NCBI GenBank assembly: GCA_007693485.1
Contig: REDM01000178.1
Coordinates: forward strand, 1 to 64,000
Reading direction: 5' to 3'
DNA length: 64,000 nt
From: Spirochaetaceae bacterium
GTDB lineage: Bacteria > Spirochaetota > Spirochaetia > DSM-27196 > PWMO01
Shown here: positions 43,156-51,458 of the stretch, one piece after another
Layout of the letters: the number at the start of each line of letters is the position of its first letter
Position numbering within the stretch: the stretch's first letter is position 1
Translations under genes and position numbers: made by a program
The notes under the pieces: model-generated
Databases searched by the model: none
What the model was told of the DNA's origin: nothing
The model's input: only the letters and a program-made list of their open reading frames with translations

Positions 43156-43821
43156 GTGAGCGAACAGAGCCGGATTGCATCCGGTCGAACCGATCGTCGT
43201 GCCCTGCTTCTCTCGGTCGGGCGAACCTTGTTCGAGCGCAATGGGTATCGTGGCGTTTCGGTCGAACAGGTGACCCGCCGGGCCGGCCTGAGCGCAGGTA
43301 CCTTCTACAACTATTTCTCCGGCAAAGAGGCGTTCTACTCGAGTGTACTCGACGAAATCGAGGCTGAGGGGATCCGCAAGGCCAATCAGATTGTCCAGCG
43401 GCTGCATTCTCCCATGAACAAACTGCGCGCCCTCTATCGGTTTATTACCCTCGGGTTGCGTCAGAACCCCATTCTCAAAGGCATCTTCCTCGGGAAGGCC
43501 GAATACCGCTTCCCCGGCGCAACCGAGCGGTCGGCTCGAAGAGACGGGCTGAGGCCGCACCTTGAGCGCATGGTTGATGAGATCATCCGTGAGGGAACGC
43601 GCAAGGGAGTGTTTCGTGCGAGCCTCTACCACAATACCACGGCCATGGTGACCGCCGTCTTTGACGCGGTGATTCTGCACGTAGAAGACGATAACGCCGA
43701 AGAACTGTTTGCCGATCTTCTCACCTTTCTCCAGCGCGGCCTCCGCCGTGCGCTCCACCTTCGACGGCGCGATGAGCGTCGCGACCGCCGGCTGCTCGGT
43801 GAAGCATCGGACTGGATTTAA
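43156..43821 (+). CDS. TetR-family transcriptional regulator
   Basis: About 221 residues. The DNA-binding domain is complete: LLLSVGRTLFERNGYRGVSV followed by EQVTRRAGLSAGTFYNYFSG and KEAFY. The C-terminal helical ligand domain ends in an Arg-rich tail. The ORF opens with GTG at 43141, but a near-consensus promoter overlaps that codon, so I place the start at GTG 43156 (or 43153). Divergent from the cysteate synthase/oxoamine synthase operon, which it probably controls. Its stop overlaps the end of the convergent DUF2007 gene. Confidence 0.85.
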   Translation: MSEQSRIASGRTDRRALLLSVGRTLFERNGYRGVSVEQVTRRAGLSAGTFYNYFSGKEAFYSSVLDEIEAEGIRKANQIVQRLHSPMNKLRALYRFITLGLRQNPILKGIFLGKAEYRFPGATERSARRDGLRPHLERMVDEIIREGTRKGVFRASLYHNTTAMVTAVFDAVILHVEDDNAEELFADLLTFLQRGLRRALHLRRRDERRDRRLLGEASDWI

Positions 43822-44057
43822 TCGAGTCCCGCATCGGACTCAAACATGTCGGCGTAGATCTCGCGGATACGCTCGACGTACTCATCCGGGGCCTCAACGT
43901 GTCCCCAACCGAGCTGCACCTGAAAAATGGCGGTGTAGGCAGAGTCGTGCCTGCTGACGATGACGTGGGGAATCTCTTCTGCTTCGAGGTGGGCCTGTAA
44001 TAATCGTGCCTCGACCTCGTTTCGCAGCTCGATAACCGGTTCGCGCTTGGACATCAT
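43818..44057 (-). CDS. DUF2007-like small protein
   Basis: About 79 residues from the ATG at 44057; the reading frame stays open to 44129. EPVIELRNEVEARLLQAHLE followed by AEEIPHVIVSRHDSAY fits DUF2007 (putative signal-transducing) proteins, which resemble PII-like ferredoxin folds. I see no clear SD at either start. Function unknown. Confidence 0.55.
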   Translation of the reverse strand: MMSKREPVIELRNEVEARLLQAHLEAEEIPHVIVSRHDSAYTAIFQVQLGWGHVEAPDEYVERIREIYADMFESDAGLD

Positions 44058-44122
44058 GGCAGAAGCGTACCCCAAGACGGGCGCACCGGCAATATGTGTA
44101 GAAATGTATACAGTGTGCATGG

Positions 44123-44151
44123 TTGACAAACAAAGGGCTATCCGGTAGGTT
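44123..44151 (+). promoter_or_regulatory. putative rny promoter
   Basis: Perfect TTGACA (44123-44128), 17-bp gap, TAGGTT (44146-44151). The -10 resembles that of the rpsF promoter (TAGCTT). Confidence 0.5.
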
Positions 44152-44185
44152 TGAGCATTATATGAATTGAATTGGAGGGGTGACG

Positions 44186-45715
44186 ATGCAACTACTGTGG
44201 TGGATCGCCCTTCCTCTCATTGGTGTTGTTCTAGGTTGGATAATTCGCTGGTTGTATGCCAGATTTCAGCTCTCATCGTCCGAACAGAGGGCTGAACGGT
44301 TAAAACGGGACGCAATCAAGGAAGCGGAAGCTCAGAAACGAGAGCTTCTCTTAGAGGCAAAAGATGAGCTGTTACGGGAGCGGAATGAACAGGAACGCGA
44401 GCTCAGAGAGCGGCGCAACGAGTTGCAGCGCATCGAGAAACGGCTTCTTCAGAAGGACGAAAACCTAGAAAACAAGACAGCGGCGGTCGAGCGACAGCAG
44501 ACAGCCTTCGCAGACCGAGAGAGGAAGTTGACCGAACGCGAGGACGAGATCTCGCAGCAAGAAAACGGCTGGCGCCTACGTCTGGAAGAAATTTCCGGGC
44601 TCACGGCGGAAGACGCAAAGAAGATGATCGTTCAATCCCTGGAGGACGAAGCGCGGCATGACGCGCAGGGATTGCTCAACAAGATCGAGCAGGAAGCCGG
44701 TGCGGCGGCCGAAAAGTCCGCGCGCGAGATCCTGGTTTCCACCATTCAACGGATGGCATCCGATGTCAACGCCGAAGTCACGGTGACATCGGTCACGCTT
44801 CCGTCGGACGAGATGAAGGGCCGGATCATCGGCCGCGAAGGGCGCAACATACGCACCCTCGAGACGCTCACCGGGGTGGATATCATCATCGATGATACGC
44901 CCGAGGCGGTGGTTGTGTCGTGCTTTGACCCGGTGCGCAAAGAGATCGCCAAGCGATCGCTGGAACGGCTTATCTCGGACGGCCGCATTCATCCCACCCG
45001 GATCGAAGAGGTGGTGCAGAAGGTAACCGCCGAAATCAGCCAGATCATCTACGAAGAGGGCGAGAAGGTTCTCTTTGACCTGGGCGTTCATCACATGAAG
45101 CCGGAGGGCATTCGTGCGATCGGGCGTCTCCATTTTCGGACGAGCTACGGACAGAACGTCTTGGCTCATACGAAGGAAGTGGCGATTTTCGCCGGTATGA
45201 TTGCCGCGGAAGTTGGCGCAGATCGTGATATCGCGCGTCGTGGTGGCCTGCTGCACGACGTGGGAAAAGGTATCGAGAGCGACGGCGACACCAACCACGT
45301 GGAGCTCGGCGTAGAGCTGGCAAAGCGGATCGGAGAAGACGATACGGTCATCAACTGTATCGCCGCTCATCACGGAGACGTGCCGCACAGCTGTGTCGAG
45401 TCGGTGATTGTGCAGATTGCCGATGCGCTCTCGGCGTCACGGCCCGGTGCCCGGCGTGAGACGCTTGACAACTACATCAAGCGGCTGGAGAACCTCGAGA
45501 AGATCGCCGAAGAGTTCGAGGGCGTTGAGAAGGCGTACGCAATCCAGGCGGGCCGAGAACTTCGTATCATGGTTGATCATGAAAAGGTCTCAGATGCAGA
45601 AGCACGCGACATCGCCAAGAGCATCGCGCGGCGCATCGAAGAACAACTGCGGTATCCGGGCCGGATCAAGGTCACCATGATCCGGGAGACCCGGATCATC
45701 GAGTATGCCCGATAA
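44186..45715 (+). CDS. rny: ribonuclease Y
   Basis: 509 residues from ATG 44186 (SD TTGGAGGGG). One N-terminal membrane helix, a long coiled coil (about 30-150), a KH domain (MKGRIIGREGRNIRTLE) and an HD domain with GGLLHDVGKGIESD. RNase Y starts mRNA decay by endonucleolytic cleavage at the membrane. Followed by ymdB with an 11-bp overlap, the arrangement found in Bacillus and many other bacteria. Confidence 0.97.
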   Translation: MQLLWWIALPLIGVVLGWIIRWLYARFQLSSSEQRAERLKRDAIKEAEAQKRELLLEAKDELLRERNEQERELRERRNELQRIEKRLLQKDENLENKTAAVERQQTAFADRERKLTEREDEISQQENGWRLRLEEISGLTAEDAKKMIVQSLEDEARHDAQGLLNKIEQEAGAAAEKSAREILVSTIQRMASDVNAEVTVTSVTLPSDEMKGRIIGREGRNIRTLETLTGVDIIIDDTPEAVVVSCFDPVRKEIAKRSLERLISDGRIHPTRIEEVVQKVTAEISQIIYEEGEKVLFDLGVHHMKPEGIRAIGRLHFRTSYGQNVLAHTKEVAIFAGMIAAEVGADRDIARRGGLLHDVGKGIESDGDTNHVELGVELAKRIGEDDTVINCIAAHHGDVPHSCVESVIVQIADALSASRPGARRETLDNYIKRLENLEKIAEEFEGVEKAYAIQAGRELRIMVDHEKVSDAEARDIAKSIARRIEEQLRYPGRIKVTMIRETRIIEYAR

Positions 45716-46502
45716 AGACTTCACCGTTCTGATCCTCGGCGACATCATCGGTCGCTCGGGGATCCGGGCGGTCATCTCGGGCCTCTCTTCCCTCGTGAAA
45801 CAGCACGGAGCGGATTTTGTCCTTGCAAACGGAGAGAACTCCGCCGGCGGCTTTGGCATCACGCAGGAGATCGCGGGGCAGCTCTTTGCGGCGGGCGTTC
45901 ACGTCATTACGACGGGAAACCACATCTGGCAGCAGTCGGAAGTGTTTCCCTACCTCGACCAGGAAGATCGAATTCTGCGCCCTGCCAATTATCCCGGCGG
46001 GAACCCCGGTCACGGCCACTGCGTGGTTGAGGCGCGTGGCGTGCGCGTTGGGGTCATCAATCTGCAGGGGCGCCGTCGCCTCTATCCCATTGACTGCCCG
46101 TTTCGCAAGGCCAAAGAGACCATCCGGAAAATCAGCTCCAGCGCAGATATCATCATCATCGACGTCCATGCCGAGGCAACGGAAGAAAAGGAGGCGCTCG
46201 CCTTCTTCCTCGATGGGCAGGTCAACGCACTGTTTGGAACCCACACGCACATTCAGACCGCAGACGATCGCATCCTGCCGGGTGGTACCGGGTACCTGAC
46301 CGACCTGGGTGCCTGCGGCCCTGCCGACAGCGTCATTGGTTTTGACCCGCAGATCAGCGTCGAGCGGGTGCGCTCGCAGATGCCGTTGCGCAACGAGGTG
46401 TCGGATAACGTCGCCGTTCTGCACGGCGCGGTGCTCACGGTGTCGCGGGCCGACTGGAAAACCGTTGTCTTCCACCGGTTTCAGGAACGCTCGCTGGTCT
46501 GA
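45705..46502 (+). CDS. ymdB: YmdB-family metallophosphoesterase
   Basis: 265 residues. Dimetal motifs: LILGDIIGRSG, LANGENSAGG, TTGNHIW, DVHAEATEEKEAL and FGTHTHIQTAD, then LTDLGACGPADSVIGFDP. The family hydrolyses 2',3'-cyclic nucleotides in vitro and affects biofilm and RNA turnover in Bacillus. It overlaps rny, consistent with a shared role in RNA metabolism. Confidence 0.93.
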   Translation: MPDKDFTVLILGDIIGRSGIRAVISGLSSLVKQHGADFVLANGENSAGGFGITQEIAGQLFAAGVHVITTGNHIWQQSEVFPYLDQEDRILRPANYPGGNPGHGHCVVEARGVRVGVINLQGRRRLYPIDCPFRKAKETIRKISSSADIIIIDVHAEATEEKEALAFFLDGQVNALFGTHTHIQTADDRILPGGTGYLTDLGACGPADSVIGFDPQISVERVRSQMPLRNEVSDNVAVLHGAVLTVSRADWKTVVFHRFQERSLV

Positions 46503-46504
46503 CC

Positions 46505-47293
46505 ATGATTCCGCTGTTACGCCTGTTGTGCGAACGGTTTCCCGACGTCGCTCCCAAGGAACTCCACGCGCGTATCCTCTGCGGCGAAGTGCTGGTGAAC
46601 GGTGACACCGAGCGGGATCCTGCGCGCACCGTTTCCGATGATTCGGCCATCGAGTGGCGCGTCAACCGATATGTGTCCCGCGGCGGTCTCAAGCTGGAAG
46701 CGGCGCTTTCAGCGTGGCGGTTGCCCGTGCTTGGGCGGGTGTTTGTAGATGCCGGTGCGTCCACCGGCGGCTTCACCGACTGCCTGCTTCACGCCGGAGC
46801 CGAGCGGGTCCACGCGGTTGACGTTGGCTACAACCAGCTTGACTACCGGTTGCGGCAGGACCGGCGCGTGGTGGTGCACGAACGAACCAATATCATGAGC
46901 GTAGCGCAACTCGATCCGCGGCCGCACGCCGGTGTGGCTGATCTCTCGTTTCGGTCTCTGAAGGGGGCAGCGCATCGGCTGCTGCAGCTCACGACCGAGC
47001 GGTGGGCGGTCGTTCTGGTCAAGCCTCAGTTTGAGCTTCCCGCCGGGGACCGGACCTTCGACGGCGTCATCCGCGACCGCACGCTCCTGCTGCAAACCCT
47101 GCTTCGTGTGGTGGATACGCTATCGACCGAGGATGTTGCGGTTGTCAAAACCATGCCGTCACCCGTAGTGGGACGACGGGGAAATCGCGAGTTCCTGTTT
47201 CTGGTGGCCGCCACCGGCACCATGGAGGCAGACGTCGCAGACGTGGCGGACCAACTACGCCTTCAGGTGGAACAGATTGCCATTCGCGAGTAG
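46505..47293 (+). CDS. tlyA: TlyA-family rRNA methyltransferase
   Basis: 262 residues. N-terminal S4 domain (ARILCGEVLVNGDTERDP), then an FtsJ-type methyltransferase with SAM loop VFVDAGASTGGFTDCLLH. Catalytic lysine and acidic residues lie in SRGGLKLEAAL, VADLSF, LVKPQFEL and GNREFLF. Relatives 2'-O-methylate 16S and 23S rRNA. Two bases after ymdB, so part of the rny operon. Sometimes annotated as haemolysin; that name is historical. Confidence 0.92.
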   Translation: MIPLLRLLCERFPDVAPKELHARILCGEVLVNGDTERDPARTVSDDSAIEWRVNRYVSRGGLKLEAALSAWRLPVLGRVFVDAGASTGGFTDCLLHAGAERVHAVDVGYNQLDYRLRQDRRVVVHERTNIMSVAQLDPRPHAGVADLSFRSLKGAAHRLLQLTTERWAVVLVKPQFELPAGDRTFDGVIRDRTLLLQTLLRVVDTLSTEDVAVVKTMPSPVVGRRGNREFLFLVAATGTMEADVADVADQLRLQVEQIAIRE

Positions 47294-47327
47294 ACCGGGG
47301 GCGAAAAATGCACAGCTTTGGGAACAC

Positions 47328-48185
47328 TCACCGGTCACTAAACGAGTTTCGGTCCAGCGGCGCACCGATGTATACCCCATCCCCGCCGAGATAGTTCACC
47401 GTTTCGCCTTCGATCAGAAACTGCACCCGCTGAATGGTGGAAAACTCGGTCGTGCTGAATACAACCTGCTGCAGTTGCGCAACAAAGCCCTCAACCCCCA
47501 TGGGGTTGAACCGGAAACTCTCGTTGAAGTTGAGGTAGGCGGTACCGTCGCGCACGGCTGCGGAGATCAAGCGGGTGTTTTCCGGGACAAGGTTGAGCAG
47601 TCCGGCGCTCAACTCGGTTGCGGTTGGACCGGCGAGCAGGGCGTGAAGGGTCTGAGTCATGGGGTTGTTGGTGTAACTGACGGTCCGCGTGACGTTTTGC
47701 GGGAAGATCCGTCCGTCGTCGGTAACCCGAATATAATAGATGGTTGACTCCCGGGTGCGGGTGACCGGCTGAGCTGGAGCGGGTTCGGGAGTCGTGGTGG
47801 CAACCGAGGGAGCGGTCGGTTCCGGTGTGCGTGCCGGTCCCGGAGTCGGCTGCGTCGGCTGAGGTGGTTCGGGTTGCACCGCGGGGGCGGTCGCCGGTGG
47901 GGCGGGCTGGGGTTCAGATGTCCGGCGCGGGGTGATCGGCTCGGGATCCGCGGGTTCCAGATCGATCACGGGGTCTTCCGGTTCTCGGGTTACAACCTGG
48001 GGCGGTGTGTCTCGCGGTTCACGGCCAAACCGCTCGCGCAGGACGTCGACCAGCCCGGTGTTTTCCAGCGTGCGTTCGATGGTGGGGCGGTTGTACAGGT
48101 AAATGACCACGATCAGGAGAATGAATGCGATCCAGAAGAGCACCCCAATGGAGCCCCCGGGTTTTTTTCTGCGCGGTTTTGCCAT
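47328..48185 (-). CDS. membrane-anchored GerMN-domain protein
   Basis: 285 residues from ATG 48185 (SD GAGGGTG). A basic start, one membrane helix (GVLFWIAFILLIVVIYLYN) and a Pro/Glu/Thr-rich linker (about 60-150) lead to a GerMN domain (STIYYIRVTDDGRIFPQ, MTQTLHALLAGPT, GLLNLVPENTRLISAAVRDG, AYLNFNESF, FLIEGE). GerMN proteins in spore formers bind or process the cell wall. In a spirochaete the domain would face the periplasm on a flexible stalk. Monocistronic, divergent from ptsI. Confidence 0.82.
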   Translation of the reverse strand: MAKPRRKKPGGSIGVLFWIAFILLIVVIYLYNRPTIERTLENTGLVDVLRERFGREPRDTPPQVVTREPEDPVIDLEPADPEPITPRRTSEPQPAPPATAPAVQPEPPQPTQPTPGPARTPEPTAPSVATTTPEPAPAQPVTRTRESTIYYIRVTDDGRIFPQNVTRTVSYTNNPMTQTLHALLAGPTATELSAGLLNLVPENTRLISAAVRDGTAYLNFNESFRFNPMGVEGFVAQLQQVVFSTTEFSTIQRVQFLIEGETVNYLGGDGVYIGAPLDRNSFSDR

Positions 48186-48277
48186 GACACCCTCAATATC
48201 GACCAACGCGGCGCTTCCATTGAGCCGTAGCACGTTGTTTGACAGTGGTTTCGAAAGGACGTATAGTTGTTGTCGCC

Positions 48278-50014
48278 ATGGATGAACTGGTCGGAATCTC
48301 GGCTTCGCCCGGTATCGCAATCGGTACCGCGTTTCTGTATCTCGACGACAATCCGACCGTTCCCCGCTATTCAGTGGATGATATCGGGCGGGAGTCGGAT
48401 CGCTTTCACCGAGCGATCGCGAAGGCGCGCGCCGAGATCGAGGCGCTGAAAGCGCGGCAGAACAGCACCCACACCCCGGAGCATCTCCAGTTTCTGGACT
48501 CGCACCTGCTGATGCTCGGCGACGCGGATTTCACTGCCTCGGTAGAAAAGAAACTGTCGGCCGAAAAGCAGAACGTGGAATGGGTCCTGTTCTCGACCAT
48601 GCAGGAGCTGATTTCCAAGCTCTCGGCCGCGGAGGACAGCTACCTTCGTGAGCGTACCGCGGACATTCACGACGTGTCCAAACGGGTTCTGGGACACCTC
48701 ATGTTCCGCGAGCGCATCTCGCTGGCCGACCTTACCCAGGAAGTAATCCTGGTGGGGCACGATCTGCTTCCCTCCGATGCAGTGGGAATGAACAAGCACA
48801 TGGTCAAGGGTATCGCCCTCGACGCCGGCGGCCGAACCTCGCACACCGCAATCCTCGCGCGCAGTTTTGAGATTCCCGCGGTGCTCGGGCTATCCGACGT
48901 GACCCGGCACGCGTCGCTCGGGGATCAGATCATTGTGGACGGCAACCGGGGGAAGGTGCTGCTTCGGCCCACGGAGAAGACCCGCAAGCGATACCTTCTG
49001 GTGCAACGGGAGTGGCGCAAGCGCGAAGTGCGTCTGATGGGTCTGAACGAGTTACCCGCCGAGACCCGCGACGGGAAGCTCATCATGCTGAAGGCGAATA
49101 TCGAGGTACCCGAAGAGGTCGATTCCATTGCGGCACACGGCGCCGACGGGATTGGCCTCTACCGTTCGGAGTTTCTTTTTCTCACACCGGGCGCCGTGCC
49201 CACCGAGGAGGAACAGTATCAGGCGTACCGGTACGTGCTGGAATCCGTAGACAGAAAACCGGTGACCATCCGCACCCTGGACGTCGGCGGGGACAAGGTG
49301 TTTTCGCAGCTGGAGAGTTCGCGAGAGCGGAATCCCATTCTCGGATGGCGGGCGGTCAGGTTCTGCCTCGCCAACACCGATATTTTTCATACGCAACTGA
49401 GGGCTCTGTTACGCGCCTCGGTACACGGCAATCTTCGGATCATGTTTCCGATGATCTCCGGTATCGAGGAGGTGAATCAGGTGCTCGAGTCATTACAAAC
49501 CGTCAAGGATGATCTGCGCCGCGAAGGAGTCACGTTCCGTGACGATATCCCGGTGGGCATCATGATCGAAGTGCCCTCGGCGGCCATAACCTCGGACATA
49601 CTCGCAAAGAAGAGCGACTTCTTTTCGATCGGAACCAACGATCTGATCCAGTATACCATCGCGGTTGACCGCGGGAACGAAAAAATTGCCTATCTGTACG
49701 AGCCCTTTCACCCAGGCGTGCTGCGCCTGCTCAAAATGATCATCGACAACGCGCACGCCATGGGAATATCGGCGGGAATGTGCGGCGAAATGGCCGGAGA
49801 CCCGCTGGCTACCCTCATTCTTCTCGGCCTTGGCCTGGACGAGTTCAGCATGAGCGCGTCCGGTATTCCCGAGGTCAAGCGCATCATCCGCTCAGTCTCC
49901 ATGTCCGAGGCCGAAGAGGTCGTTGGCGAAGTGCTTGAGATGAAATCGTTCGTTGAGATCGACCGCTTTGTACAGGAACTCATGGAGAAACGTTTTGACG
50001 TCCAAGTCTATTAA
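48278..50014 (+). CDS. ptsI: phosphotransferase system enzyme I
   Basis: 578 residues. Phospho-histidine motif GGRTSHTAILARSFEIPAVL, TIM-barrel blocks GIGLYRSEFLFL, TIRTLDVGGDKV, NPILGWRAVRFCL, PVGIMIEVPSAA, FFSIGTNDLIQYTIAVDRGN and the C-terminal GMCGEMAGD. It passes phosphate from PEP to HPr. No HPr or EII gene is nearby, as in spirochaetes that keep a partial regulatory PTS. Start ATG 48278 lacks a good SD; TTG 48239 is the alternative. Confidence 0.95.
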   Translation: MDELVGISASPGIAIGTAFLYLDDNPTVPRYSVDDIGRESDRFHRAIAKARAEIEALKARQNSTHTPEHLQFLDSHLLMLGDADFTASVEKKLSAEKQNVEWVLFSTMQELISKLSAAEDSYLRERTADIHDVSKRVLGHLMFRERISLADLTQEVILVGHDLLPSDAVGMNKHMVKGIALDAGGRTSHTAILARSFEIPAVLGLSDVTRHASLGDQIIVDGNRGKVLLRPTEKTRKRYLLVQREWRKREVRLMGLNELPAETRDGKLIMLKANIEVPEEVDSIAAHGADGIGLYRSEFLFLTPGAVPTEEEQYQAYRYVLESVDRKPVTIRTLDVGGDKVFSQLESSRERNPILGWRAVRFCLANTDIFHTQLRALLRASVHGNLRIMFPMISGIEEVNQVLESLQTVKDDLRREGVTFRDDIPVGIMIEVPSAAITSDILAKKSDFFSIGTNDLIQYTIAVDRGNEKIAYLYEPFHPGVLRLLKMIIDNAHAMGISAGMCGEMAGDPLATLILLGLGLDEFSMSASGIPEVKRIIRSVSMSEAEEVVGEVLEMKSFVEIDRFVQELMEKRFDVQVY

Positions 50015-51458
50015 CATCACCGTCTCGGCGGACACCGGTTCACCGCCGTCGTCACGCGAGCCCCTCATTGCCGTTGTCGGTCGACCAAACGTCGGGAAAT
50101 CGACGCTGTTCAACCGGCTTCTCAAAAAGCGCCGCGCCATTACGCATCCGCAGCCCGGGGTCACCCGGGACGTGGTCTCGGCCGAATGGAGCATCGACGG
50201 TCGGCCGGTTCGGCTCCTCGATACCGGCGGCGTCTCCCCGGAAGGTGACGCCTTCCATCGGGTGGTTTCCGAACGGAGTATGGCCGCCCTCGCGCGGGCG
50301 CATATCGTGCTTCTGGTCATGGACGTCACCGAGACGACTGCCGAGGATGAGCTCTTTCTCGAGGCGCTCGCGCCACAGCGTGACCGCACCATCCTGGTGG
50401 TCAACAAGGTTGATACCGAGAAACGAGATCCCGACGTATGGGACTTCCATCGGTTTGGATTCTCCGAGGTCATCGCGATCTCCGCCGAACACGGCCGCGG
50501 CATCGACGAGCTGCTTTCCGCGGTCACGGCGCGGTTGGATGCCATCCCGCGCTCGCTGATTGACACCGGCGCATCGTCCACAGGCGCACCGTCAACGTGC
50601 CCAACGTCAACGGACGGACCTACCGAGGGTACAGAAGAGGTGCCGGCGCCCATCGATCTCGGACTGATTCGTATCTCGGTACTTGGTCAGCCCAATACCG
50701 GGAAGTCCACCCTGTGCAACACCCTCATTGGATACGACGCGTCGATTGTGTCGGATCTTCCCGGAACCACCCGCGACGTGGTCGAAGAGCGATTCTCCGC
50801 AGGAGGGTATCACATTCGCATTCTGGACACCGCGGGGATCCGGCGAAAGAAGCGGGTGACCGAGGACATCGAATATTACTCGGTCACTCGAGCCATCGAT
50901 ACCATAGACGAAAGCGATGTTGTGCTGCTTCTGGTGGACGCCGACAAGGGCCTCTCGGAGCAGGACAAGAAAATCGCGTCGCTGGTGGTGAAGGCGGGCA
51001 AAGGGATCGTGCTGGTGCTCAACAAGTGGGACCTGCTTGCCGACACCAAAAACCAGTTTGAAGCGGTTCGCGATCGCATCCACTTCCTTTTTCCGGTTCT
51101 TGAGTTTGCGCCGGTGGTGCCCGTTTCCGCCCTCAACCGCACCGGGCTCGACCGGCTGCTGCGAGCTACCACTTCGGTGTTTCGTCAGCTCACCACGCGC
51201 GTCGACACCGGGCCGCTCAACGCGGCGCTGGCACGCTGGGTTACCAGAACGCCGCCACCCCTTGTCAATCGGCATCCGCTCAAGCTTCGGTATCTCACGC
51301 ACGTACAGGTGAATCCGTCGGTCTTCGTGCTGTTCTCAAACCGATCCGTCGGATTTCCTGATGCCTATCTCTCCTATATCAAGAACCAGATTCGGCGAGA
51401 GTTCGGGCTTACCGATATCCCGATTCGAATCGAGGTTCGCTCCGCGCAGAAGAGCTGA
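49995..51458 (+). CDS. der: ribosome-associated GTPase Der (EngA)
   Basis: 487 residues, two GTPase domains in tandem: first G1 GRPNVGKSTLFNRLL and G4 NKVD, second G1 GQPNTGKSTL and G4 NKWD, then a KH-like C-domain. The linker (about 183-205) is Ser/Thr/Gly/Pro-rich. Der is essential for 50S assembly. I chose the rare TTG start at 49995, seven bases after a GGAG, so the gene begins inside the 3' end of ptsI. The stop overlaps the next start (TGATG). Confidence 0.93.
   Translation: MTSKSINITVSADTGSPPSSREPLIAVVGRPNVGKSTLFNRLLKKRRAITHPQPGVTRDVVSAEWSIDGRPVRLLDTGGVSPEGDAFHRVVSERSMAALARAHIVLLVMDVTETTAEDELFLEALAPQRDRTILVVNKVDTEKRDPDVWDFHRFGFSEVIAISAEHGRGIDELLSAVTARLDAIPRSLIDTGASSTGAPSTCPTSTDGPTEGTEEVPAPIDLGLIRISVLGQPNTGKSTLCNTLIGYDASIVSDLPGTTRDVVEERFSAGGYHIRILDTAGIRRKKRVTEDIEYYSVTRAIDTIDESDVVLLLVDADKGLSEQDKKIASLVVKAGKGIVLVLNKWDLLADTKNQFEAVRDRIHFLFPVLEFAPVVPVSALNRTGLDRLLRATTSVFRQLTTRVDTGPLNAALARWVTRTPPPLVNRHPLKLRYLTHVQVNPSVFVLFSNRSVGFPDAYLSYIKNQIRREFGLTDIPIRIEVRSAQKS

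Noticed and set aside
46505-47293. TlyA as a haemolysin or virulence factor
   Set aside because: Sequence shows an S4 plus FtsJ rRNA methyltransferase; the haemolysin name is historical.
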